Translations under genes and position numbers: made by a program
Notes under the pieces: generated by a model
The model's input: only the letters and a program-made list of their open reading frames with translations
The model's database searches: none
Told to the model about the DNA's origin: nothing
Shown here: piece by piece, positions 1 through 34,145 of the stretch
Position numbering within the stretch: the stretch's first letter is position 1
Layout of the letters: each line of letters starts with the position of its first letter
Source of the DNA: Ischnura elegans
Lineage: Eukaryota; Arthropoda; Insecta; Odonata; Coenagrionidae
Assembly (NCBI RefSeq): GCF_921293095.1
Contig: NC_060247.1
Span: 112,735,111 to 112,799,110, forward strand
DNA length: 64,000 bases
Reading direction: 5' to 3'

Positions 1-680
1 GACGGGGATGTATCCGGGTTTAGATACTGATTATGTAACGCAGAGCTCCCGTGACCTTAAAGTATATTGCGTCGGGACGATAAATACCTACTGGAAAAAA
101 CAAGACGAAAAACCTAAACCCATTTTAGATAGTAACTGTTCAACATCAAAATGATACATGGATATGGTATGGTAATCGGTGGAGGCGACCGACAGCTTAG
201 GTCACTTTAGCCATTAAGAAAGATAAGGAAGTAAGGTAGAGAAAAACCTGGCGTCAGCATTATACTTCTCGCAAAAAAGAAAGGCGCAAAGGGGAGCACG
301 GTTTGACCTACCATCCGACAGAGCGCTTCATTTAAACATACAGCACTCGAAAGGGCTGCGGCAACTTTTGAAAAGCCTCTGCTACCGATGATTAATGAGA
401 TTTGCAGGAAGTCTCCTCCGTACATAAAGAGGAAGCAGGGGCGTATGAAGGACGTTGCTTTCGGAGGGGAGGTTCACTATTTTCCTCTACCTCAGCTTGG
501 TGGTATGCAATTTCTCTCAGCATTAGTGTGACTGCTTGTAGAAAAGTGGCTTTTTAGGTTTTCTCCTATTATCTTTAAACGTTTGATGAAAGCAGGTGGA
601 ATAAAATCTTGCATTGGAGAGCCACATCAATGATTACCATCTGTCCTATTTTTTCCAGGAATATCGTGGGTGCATTCACC
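1..680. other. intergenic, nothing recognised
   Basis: No gene, RNA or repeat with clear ends is seen. Short open frames here have no recognisable motif and no splice context. Confidence 0.5.
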
Positions 681-893
681 CAGTGGCGGATTTTGGGGAG
701 GGGGTCACAGGAATCATGAACCCCCCAAAATTTATCGAAAATTTAAAATTTTTATTAGTTTAACAGTTATTGTATCCTTGTTGGTACCTCTGGTCTTGTT
801 GTCTCCTATGGGGACGTACAGTTGGTAGTCACCTCAAGGGTAAAAATTCTGGGGAGGTCTGAAGCCTCTAAACTATCCCTGGCTTGGTGCCTC
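681..893. repeat. possible decayed hAT-type MITE
   Basis: The left end reads CAGTGGCGGATTTTGG and the reverse complement of the right end begins GAGGCACCAAGCCAGG. Both resemble the ends of the element at 4929-5219. I cannot find a matching target-site duplication, so the right boundary is uncertain. Confidence 0.3.
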
Positions 894-988
894 ATCGCAA
901 TTACAGGGAATATCATGTGGAATTCTAAGTAGACCAGCGAACTAGATTCTAGATAGAACTAGATAGGCGAGTGTTTTTGTATCATAGT

Positions 989-1206
989 CTTTCAGGAGCA
1001 GCTGCATATTAAATTTGTCCAGCAAGCTTTCATGGCCATTACAGGGTGCATCATCAGACAATGAAGTCGAAGGAATGTTGGGTGGAGCGAATCGACAAGG
1101 CGCATCATAAGGCAAAGAAGAAGATCATACATTGCCTGTTGATGCACTCTGCAATGGCCATGAAAGCTTGCTTGATAAAGTGTAATACATAACTGCTCCT
1201 GAAAGC
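989..1206. mobile_element. foldback element with ~75 bp inverted arms
   Basis: The left arm (about 989-1063) and right arm (about 1131-1206) are imperfect reverse complements, from CTTTCAGGAGCAG outward to the CAATG near the loop. The whole unit could fold into one long hairpin with a loop of about 70 bases. Both arms contain a block with CTGATGATGC or CTGTTGATGC followed by CCATGAAAGC. The same block appears at 10189-10226. No coding potential and no clear target duplication were seen. Confidence 0.7.
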
Positions 1207-1237
1207 CTCCAACACGAATGAATCTCGCTCTGACAGC

Positions 1238-1483
1238 TAGTGCCGTAGCAAGGGGGGAAGGTCTCCACCAAAATATTTGAACATAATTACTTTGCTTCGA
1301 AGAAAAAAATAATACTGATATATCATGAATTTAAAGATTTCTTTGTAAAATGAAGTGTTTTCGATTATGATAAGTGTTAAAATTAGTTTAAAACCCTCTC
1401 CTTAGTACCCTGTTTTTTTAAAATTTCCACCCCTGGTTTTGGACCCCCTCTCCCCAAACAAAATTCCTGGCTACGTCACTATA
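1238..1483. mobile_element. hAT-type MITE, 8 bp target duplication
   Basis: Inverted ends read TAGTGCCGTAGCAAGG on the left and, reverse-complemented, TATAGTGACGTAGCCAGG on the right. The 8 bp CTGACAGC flanks both sides exactly (1230-1237 and 1484-1491), as expected of hAT-superfamily insertion. The 246 bp interior is AT-rich and non-coding. Confidence 0.75.
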
Positions 1484-1616
1484 CTGACAGCATACGTTTC
1501 AAACAAAGGCGGTAGAGGTAATCAAATGCTAAGCCTCCTTAGAAGCAAACCTTGCTAATTGGCCCTCTCTCTCCAACCCCCACACAGCATGCAAACTGAA
1601 CAGAACCCAACCAATA

Positions 1617-2282
1617 GGGTAGTTTCCTTCACCAAAGAAAACGAAATGCATTGATTGCGATTCGTTACCCACCATTGGTGTATTCATAATATACAAATTA
1701 TTTCATTTTAGAAATCCCAGTTTAGATGAATGTTAATGGTCAATTTTAACCTCATTTGAAAAATGCCAGATTGGCACCCTTGCGATTCCACTCCATGTGA
1801 TGTCACAGGGACCTGGTTTCTATATGAGTAGATAGGAGTTTTACATTGTCTGAGATTACCAATGCATGCATGAGGCCCAGAGCTCAGGGAAACATCTCTT
1901 AATAATCACCCATTAAAATTACCTAAGTTCGGAAAGTTTCCTTCATTTGATAGGGTAATAATAATCCTTATTTAAGCCAAGCGCTACCTGCTAGCTGGGT
2001 ACTCTGCCTCTGCTACCTGCCAGCAGCCTGGTTCCTATCAGTGCTCAAAGCCTCGCCCCAAGATCACCTCACACGGCTACAGCTGGAACCAGAAATACGT
2101 CACACGGATTTTTCCCAGCATTCCTACATAGCCGTCGCATTTTCGCACACCTGAAAATTTTCACTTTTCGTTTAATCGTGAAAAATAGATATCGTCATTC
2201 AAAAATTTAAGAGGGTGAAATGCGTACTCCAGGAGTAATAATCTTTCGATTTAGGCAATAAAAAAATAATAGGAAACCACCC
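1617..2282. mobile_element. MITE family A, copy 1
   Basis: Ends are GGGTAGTTTCCT and its near-complement AGGAAACCACCC, each flanked by TA (1615-1616 and 2283-2284). The 666 bp body is non-coding. Similar copies occur at 30568, 40900 and 58632. The body shares blocks such as CAGTTTAGA and CCAAGCGCTA with those copies. The TA flanks suggest Tc1/mariner-type mobilisation, but no transposase is present here. Confidence 0.8.
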
Positions 2283-2477
2283 TATTATGTGGAGAATAAA
2301 ACACCTTACGCAGATTGTCTTTCTAGATCTTAGTTTTGATTCCATGATGGAGCATTTTTTTTATTTTTCTGTATCAGTAAGAATTTATTTTAAATCTATA
2401 AGCATGAAATTTTGCCTTCGGCACGCTTCTAAGCCCCTTAAAAAAAATTTTGTGCAACAAAGCACTTTTGTTCCTTA

Positions 2478-3145
2478 GGCCCCTTTCAGACGGGACGGCT
2501 TTTCGCCGGCCGCTGTCCACGGCTCCGCGCCGTGAAATTTAGGCAGCTTTCAGACGAGACGACTTTCCGCCGTTCATGATACGGCGTGTCTAGAAATACA
2601 GAGAATAGTACGGCAAGCAATCGGCACGACCATCAGCGACATTTATTCACTAGTTCTTAAGTCGTTATCATGGTTAGGTGCGAATTTTAAAATAATAATT
2701 TAAACTGTTATAAAATGTTTATCTATGCTGCTGATATATTAACTTTCTTTGTAATTATCTGTGCGTGTTCGACATTAATGGAATACTTATATACTTACCA
2801 TATTTGTTCATTTTTTCGGCCAATTTAGAATATGGGAACGATGAAATATTATTCATGTCCGTATTTCTTCGCTGGTCACGCTACTCTGAATTCTATAGGA
2901 CTACACGGCGGACGGCAGAAGTCGACGCGTCTGAACAGTCCAATACACCACAGTGTTTATTTCACGCCGTGGACGGCGTACGCCGGGCCAGATTGAAATG
3001 GGAGCTGTGGATATCACGGTGCCGTGCCATCCACGGCGTGATTCGACTCGTCTGAAGACACCCATAGCGACCTATGGTTATTTAAAGCCACGGTGCCGTG
3101 CCGTGGATGGCGGCCGGCGAAAAGCTGTCCCGTCTGAAAGGGGCC
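2478..3145. mobile_element. PIF/Harbinger-type MITE
   Basis: Inverted ends start GGCCCCTTTCAGACGGGAC on the left. The right end reverse-complements to the same bases and continues through CTTTTCGCCGGCCGC, giving about 40-60 bp of inverted repeat. A TTA trinucleotide flanks both ends (2475-2477 and 3146-3148), the PIF/Harbinger target preference. The inner edges hold further small palindromes around CCGTGGAC. The centre is AT-rich. Open frames here are by-products of the GC-rich arms. Confidence 0.8.
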
Positions 3146-3148
3146 TTA

Positions 3149-4297
3149 GGCAAATACAGCTTTTCCATTTCATCTCTTACCATCATCATTATGCCATCCT
3201 TTGGTGGGTTTATAATTTATTTGAATGGTTACCAAGACAGCTACCCACTTCATCAACTGAGTCCAGAAGTAATATTGCTCATCGTCCCACTGACAAAAAT
3301 TCTCACCATTGATCCATCGCACCTCACAACCTTAGCATGCATTAGCTATAATTAAAGTATAGTTGTCCTGATTGGTAGGACATTTGTCTAACCTAAAAAA
3401 ATCAATGGCTGAATAGCATTTTAATCATCTGCTTTAGTATTAATATATGAGGGCGTGAGATGGAGTCATGTTTTTCCTGTAAGTGTAAATTTGGAATTCC
3501 ATAAGCGGTTAAAAATACCTAGTTTTCAAAAAATGTATGACATGATTATATCATAACATGGAGATTTAAGACTAATAACAAAATGTAACAATCATCTTCA
3601 CATCAAACATATATGTAGATGACAATAATATGACATGGTCCCGAACATCAGCTTTTTACCATTTTGCTCTAATATTCTGCTTTAATTGCAGAAATTAAGG
3701 CTATTTTTGGCATTTGCATTGGAGATTTGGGCAATTTGGGAGAAAGTGAAGCCCATAGCTTGCCTCTGTCTCTTTTGCAAAAATTTTCTCTTTTTCCATT
3801 GCAATAATGTTGTCAGCTTGGTGATCTTTGCGATTCTCTCCACACTTCAAACATAGAGACGAAATTTCAACCATTGTAGGGAGATTTGAAAATAATTATT
3901 GACCACAGAAAACTAAATCAATTTGACTACAATTTATGTTTTAGCTTTAACTTTCAAATACCAGATGAAAAAATTTAGAGGACAAGCCTATGCTTTGGCG
4001 ATGAGAAAAACTTCTAAGGCTCTCATGTGGTCAATGATGTTACCTATTATTAGACTCAGAGGCTTTGTTATTTTGGCAGAAGGCACCTTACAGATTGCTG
4101 TTAATACTAAGCAGTAGTGTCCCCCTATATTCCTAACATTTGGCTTTTTATACGTAAGAAATGCACACCAGACTGATCCCCAGAACAATTAATTCGAGGC
4201 ACATTACAATTTTTGTGTCAACAGTGAAACACAAGAGTCATGAGTAACAAGCAGAGTCAGCCCCGGGCCAATATTAAAACATCGTCTCTGATGCAAG
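3149..4297. other. intergenic, nothing recognised
   Basis: AT-rich sequence without gene, RNA or repeat ends that I can identify. Confidence 0.5.
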
Positions 4298-4300
4298 TAA

Positions 4301-4496
4301 GGGCCCCTGTGCACTGGCAACTTTTACAAAGCAACTATTTAGTTGCTTTCATGAAGTCCCTATGGAACACATGGCAGTTGCGGCAACTAAAAAGTCGCCT
4401 GTGCGCGGGGCCACAGTCAATTTTGTGTGTTTCATTTGAACATCCACAAAGCAACTAAATAGTTGCTTTGTAAAAGTTGCCAGTGCGCGGGGGCCT
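4301..4496. mobile_element. short PIF-like MITE, ~45 bp inverted ends
   Basis: The left end runs from GGGCCCCTGTGCACTGGCAA into a segment with AACTATTTAGTTGC. The right end is its reverse complement with a few changes. TAA flanks both sides (4298-4300 and 4497-4499). Each arm carries its own small palindrome around AACTATTTAGTT. Only about 100 bases lie between the arms, with no coding. Confidence 0.75.
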
Positions 4497-4928
4497 TAAA
4501 TGCAGGGATAGTGCTGTCCAATGCACAGCACACACTTTACATAGTGCGTACATGTCCAAAACAGCATTTTCTACCCAATGAGGAAAATCCCTGCAAATTC
4601 TTGCTGGCTGTGAAGCAAACACCACGGTATGAAACATTGTACCCATTTCCCCCCAGAGGAATTGGAAAGACTTGTGCAAACAAATCAACAATACATGTGC
4701 AACAAATGATCACGGAGTAATCACTCTCGTTGCATTCAGACAGGACCCTATCCTAATGCATCTCACTTTTTGATATAATATTTCATGAACTGCAACACTT
4801 GAGCACACACCAGCCGCCATTGCTTTTAACATAAAATTGCAATCTTGCACAAGTTGTGAGTAACCATTACTACTCACTCGGGTATTCCACCCAAAGGTTG
4901 GTCTAGATGGGATGGGAGCAGATCGAGC

Positions 4929-5219
4929 CAGTGGCACAGCGAGGAGGGGAGTTTTGGGGGGATTAAAACCCCACCCCCCTCAGAGTTCAGAGAATTTTTT
5001 AAAGTTTAATCCATTTTACTTAATTGGATTAACATTACTTACAGAATTGTGTAAACATTAATAAAATATCCCTCCTAAAGCCGTAAAACTCGCCATTCAT
5101 CTTAATTTTTTTCTGAGGGAGAGCCCCCACATCTTCGGCTTACCCTAGAGGGTATTCTATACCTTCCAGTATTAGTTGCGCCTAAAAACCCCAAGCCTTC
5201 ATTCCTAGCTGCGCCCCTG
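4929..5219. mobile_element. hAT-type MITE, 8 bp target duplication
   Basis: The left end is CAGTGGCACAGCGAGGA and the right end reverse-complements to CAGGGGCGCAGCTAGGA. Flanks GATCGAGC (4921-4928) and GATAGAGC (5220-5227) match at 7 of 8 positions. The interior is AT-rich and non-coding, about 291 bp overall. Confidence 0.75.
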
Positions 5220-5227
5220 GATAGAGC

Positions 5228-8200
5228 TCACACCGGACCTAGCCACAGGAGTGTAGTTATCACACTTTCAAGGTACGGAAGACCAGCTATTTTATCTGGG
5301 CCACCCCACAGTTTGAGAATTTTTTATAGGGAATGTCTGAATACTGCACAAGGGACTCTTCAATCAGCAGCCAAGCGCTCGAGACACTATGCTACAACAT
5401 TCCCCCCAAACATTATCAATCCACGCCCAAACATTGGGATTTGAAATGAAAAATGCATTTTCTTTCATAGAAATATATATATACAGACTATACACAAATA
5501 CACATTTTTTGGACCCTAAGTAACTTCAGATCATTCTATCATAGAGAGTCTCTACATCAGTACCATATTTACAGAGTAAAAGTCAATTTTGAAGTGACAT
5601 GGGCAATAAATAATAAAAGCAAACCTTAAAAAATGTCCTTACTCATTAAGAAACATGATTCAAATATTCAGTGTAAAACTTAAGAAAATAACTGGTTTTC
5701 TCTTAACTACCAAAACCTTCATAGACCACAGCTTTAGCCACTGATTAAGAAATGAAATAATTCAGCAGATAACTAGGAATGCCTTTGGTCAATCGATGTG
5801 ATGATGGTTAAATTTGTACAATATGTATTCATAGTCTTTAACACCCTGTTAGTCACAATATTGCCACACCTAATTACATAACTAGTTTAGAGTGGTTACG
5901 GACAGCATGTGTCAAATGACAGATGGAATGAGCACAAACACATGTACATTAAAATATGAAATTGAGTATTGCAAACAACCTCACTCTCTCTCAAGCATTA
6001 CCCTCGGAAATACCTGCAAATTAAGAGCCGTGCAAACAACAAACTTCGAATAGAGATGCAAACGAGTTGAACTAAAACTCGTAATTTTTGAGTCACACTC
6101 GAGTAATAAGGCCATATTTTTAATTTTTAGCAAAAATTACATTCATTAGTCTAATTTGATTCCCGAAAACTTAACGAATGTATCAATGTAACAAATTGAA
6201 TAAAGCACTTGATTTTATACACATACATTCAACAAAGAAATTGATATCAGAGCATTACCACAACAGCTGTGGATTTTACCCCAAAATACAACTGTTACAT
6301 AGACGCTCAAATTGAGCTTTCAGTCATTTCTAGGAGTGGTCGTCTTGCCTGAGAACTCGTTGCTCATTGGTGGGCCCTCAAATATAAGTCTTAGGTGACC
6401 TATGGTGTGTTACTAGACAATTTATTAAGCCTACAGAGTGATATTGCAACTTTTTAATACAGAGAGGCCTAAAATACGACAAAGCAGTATGCTCTGTGGT
6501 GAGTGAAGGCTCTTAGTGTTCACTATTCCTGAATGTACCCATAGACATGGGCATTGTATTTTGAAGATAGCATGATTAATTAAACTTTCATTACCGCTAA
6601 TCTGAAAGGTTAATTCTCTAATTTCAATTGAATTTCAGTGGGCAATATCGCCCAGTAGCTTTTTCTCAGCAACAGGAGATTAAAAGTCCACGTCATCATT
6701 GTTAGTGACAAAGGCATGATTGAGAATGGTTTAAATACAAATGGTACAGTAATATGAGCCTGACTAGATGATTCAACTTTAAAATTAGAAGAAGCCCTGA
6801 AACCTTCAAAAATACATAACAGACAGAAATCCTTTTCTAACAAAAACAAGACCATGGAAGTAAGCTTAAGCATGCATTTTGCATTTGTGACATCATTTTG
6901 TCAAAATCAATGGATTGCATACTAAACAAGATATAAATTGACCCATATTTCCAGTTGATAATTGAATATTTTAAAAGTTAAGAAGAATTTTTCCCAGTGA
7001 AAATGTTCAGTTTTGGTTAGTTATCTGTTCTCAAGTATAAAAAGAGAGTATTCAGTGAAATATGAATCATAAATAATTAAATTTAATAATATTAATATCC
7101 ATGCATGTTTTGTGCATTAAAATATCCTGATACCTAATCATGCACAGTTATTTTCTCAACCATTGCCTTCATTAACTCGACAGGTTTAGAAGAAGTGGTC
7201 TAGTTGAGTATTTTCTTAAATTGAACTTGTCTTGATTTTATATTGCTTGCACACTCCTCCAGGCAAAACAAAGGGATTCCTGATATGAAACATGATATTG
7301 GCATGAGCATTTCCGTAAGTACATAACATGGGAATGAACAAAATGGAGACTTAGAAAATATGTAAGAATGTATGCGGTAGGATCACCGCAATTGGGAGAG
7401 AATTCATTCGAAGCATGCTGAAGATACATTTGGAGTTACAGACACTTATGAGAGCCTGATAATGAAATTTTAAACTATGAATATGAATTTTCAAACTTCA
7501 TCGATAAAATCATATGCAATGCTCAATAATCATCCATAAATGTTGAACACAAAGATTCTTATTCTTATCACAACAGTTAATTTGCAATCACATACCTTTC
7601 CAAAATAAATGTAATAACCATCAAATATAACAGTTAAGGCCATATTCACGCAAGGGTTAAAATATTTCAGCGTGTTTATATTCTCTGAAGGTACACAATG
7701 ACAGTGCATTGTCTCCTTTTAGGCACGATGCTTAAGTACAATGAACATGTTTTCTTAAAATAATCTCTCCATTGAGTGATTAAATAAAAACTGCTTTCAC
7801 ACATCTGGGCATAATCAACAAATATTGTAACTCATTTCCTCAATTTCTTATCAGCAGATAACGGCAATAAGTAATACATGATAATACGTATCAACCACAA
7901 TTCTAACACAATCACAAATGCTATTTACAAGACACAGAATTTTTAAAGGCCCAGATTTATGTGAATAGATATAACAATTACGTATCAGTAAAAATTGTCA
8001 TTTATCGAAAAATTTGAGGTGCAAAATACTTTAAAACTATAGCTTTTTTCTATAAATCTAGACATATCTCTCATTACAATTTTCAGAAATATAAAATGTA
8101 TGTTTTCTATATATCTGGGCTTAAAATATATTCTTTTCTGGATAGGAAGCCTTCGTCATATTAATAGCTGCTCTAACAGTTGATTATTTTTGGCTTCCTT

Positions 8201-8252
8201 TCCAAACGAAAAAATAATATGCTCAAAACATATCACTTTGGCTATCTAACAT
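5228..8252. other. AT-rich DNA downstream of mbt, possible long 3' UTR
   Basis: No coding frame with recognisable motifs was found on either strand. The part nearest 8253 may belong to the mbt 3' UTR. A short TA run lies near 5467-5485. Confidence 0.45.
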
Positions 8253-8258
8253 TTTATT
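8253..8258 (-). terminator. candidate polyadenylation signal for mbt
   Basis: AATAAA on the minus strand, about 190 bases past the mbt stop codon. It is the first perfect hexamer I found there. Others occur further on in this AT-rich DNA, so its use is uncertain. Confidence 0.4.
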
Positions 8259-8445
8259 GGTTCCAAGAACCTAGTCAGTCAAAAGTTTATCCTTCTAACA
8301 GTCAACAAACTTTAACATTACTAATTAAATGTCACCATACAGACTCAATAGAAAAATCCTTTTCGAAAGGAATGGAATGTTTTCCTGAACACTAGTGGAA
8401 TGAAAGGGTGAGAATATCAACTTGGTAACAGAGTGTAGCCTACTC

Positions 8446-32531
<24,086 letters not shown>

Positions 32532-32708
32532 TTTTAAGAAACTGCAGAAAGCAAAAAACATAAATTAGGAACCAAAACATTCCACTCCGAGATCAAACAA
32601 ACAACAAATCCACATATTATAGCGCATTCATGGACATTAATATCCAAAAGGTTTGTAATTTCAGCATTAAAATGATGCTTATTCTTAATGAGAAAGAGTT
32701 TTCCTCAC

Positions 32709-32830
32709 CTGTTAGTGCCGCACCCGTGGAAGAATTCGCCTACATCTAATGTATTTACAAGATTTACCTAATCACCACGAACCATGTTGCTGTCCTGAAC
32801 CACGCTGAGACCCCTGGAGGAAAACTTTCA
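32709..32830 (-). other. mbt: candidate non-coding first exon of mbt
   Basis: On the minus strand a good donor (CTAACAG|GTGAGG) lies at 32709-32703, matching the acceptor at 32542. The exon's 5' edge is a guess. No TATA box is obvious. Confidence 0.5.
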
Positions 32831-33600
32831 AACTGCGTGAGGTGACGTCGAGTGTTTCTTTAAACTTTTATTTTTTATTAGCGTCATTGAACGAACGTAA
32901 CTTAGCAATGTTGCCAAGCATCAGTAATATGCCAAGCCACACCCCTTCCCTAAAAATTACCTTAAACATTCATCCAACTACAGCTAACAGTTTTCGTGGA
33001 CTTATAAAACGAACATATATTCACATTATATGGCCTCATAGCTCATCAACAAAATGGATGACTGACGTTGAAAAAAAAATTTATGTATCTATTAAAAATT
33101 TCTCATTTTTATCCTTTGTATCCAATGAGGGAAATAAGATTTCATGGAATTATCCGGAAAGCAGCCTTAAAATAAGGAGCCACTGCGTGAAAGAATGAAT
33201 TTATGTGCCAGAATTGAATAAATCCTCCTTATACCTAGAATTGGATATAAAACGTAGAATTTCAACTCCTACGCGCAGTTAATACCTCAATTCCAAGACA
33301 GAACCACGGATTTTGAACGTTTTCTAAAGAAAGCAATCCATCCAACAACGAAAGATGTCATTTCTTCACGCAAATCAACTCATATTCGTGAGCCGTGCGG
33401 TTTTTTCATCGACTAGCATTCATTGCAATGCGGATCAACAGCCAAAACTGTTATATACCCGAAGCAATAATAACCTCGAAAAGGATCACTGTGGATAAAA
33501 TGTTGATGTTGACATAATAGAGTAATAGATATTATTTTCCCTTTAGTTCTAATTATATTCACTAAGTGGCGCTTAAAAAACCGCCCATAAATGAACCTAG
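32831..33600. promoter_or_regulatory. shared upstream region between divergent genes
   Basis: About 0.8-1 kb separates the presumed first exons of mbt (minus) and the long gene at 34132 (plus). No coding seen. Both promoters must lie here or in the first exons. I cannot identify specific sites. Confidence 0.45.
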
Positions 33601-33727
33601 TTTCCACTTTCTGAATAACATTTTCTCTGCAGTTTAAGCATTGAACTCATGGAATTTCAGTGATAAGTTATTGAGAAATTTCATTTTTATGAATTAATTA
33701 CAGCTGATTTGAGCTACTTTACAAGCG
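33601..33727 (+). other. candidate non-coding first exon of the 34132 gene
   Basis: A strong donor (CAAGCG|GTGAGT at 33728) pairs with the acceptor TTTTACTTACAG ending at 34112. The left edge is unknown. Confidence 0.45.
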
Positions 33728-34118
33728 GTGAGTATCTTGGTTCACCTGTAAGAAAACAGTTCGTCATTTGTCTCTTGACTTACTTTCATGGTCCCCTTGT
33801 GTTAAAATCTCGTTTTTGATTACTTCAACGACCCAATGTGCCTATTTAGTAAGTTTTCTGTAATCACTTATTTTCTACTTGTTTTTTCTTTAACAGTTGC
33901 TTATTTATATCTGTGATTGTAGATATTTAATAGTGTGTAGTCGTATACCATCGTATCGCAAATGAACTAGCAGTCCACCCTGGCCACTAGTTCTTATGTG
34001 TAGAATTATGCCACTTACTTGTTCTCGTTAATTACGGGTGAAAGGTATCAGCCTTTCTCGTTCCCCCTGAATGATTAGTTGTTATCAGTAATTCCATTCG
34101 TTTTACTTACAGTTACAA

Positions 34119-34145
34119 ATGCCGCCTCATTATGTCTGGCATTGA
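34119..34145 (+). promoter_or_regulatory. upstream ORF overlapping the main start codon
   Basis: An ATG at 34119 opens a nine-codon frame (MPPHYVWH, stop TGA 34143-34145) that overlaps the main ATG at 34132 in another frame. If the acceptor at 34112 is used, every spliced transcript would carry it, which could lower translation of the main frame. Confidence 0.5.

Noticed and set aside
2765-3312. Overlapping open frames of about 95 and 119 codons
   Set aside because: They lie inside the PIF-type MITE and arise from its GC-rich palindromic arms. No motif is recognisable.
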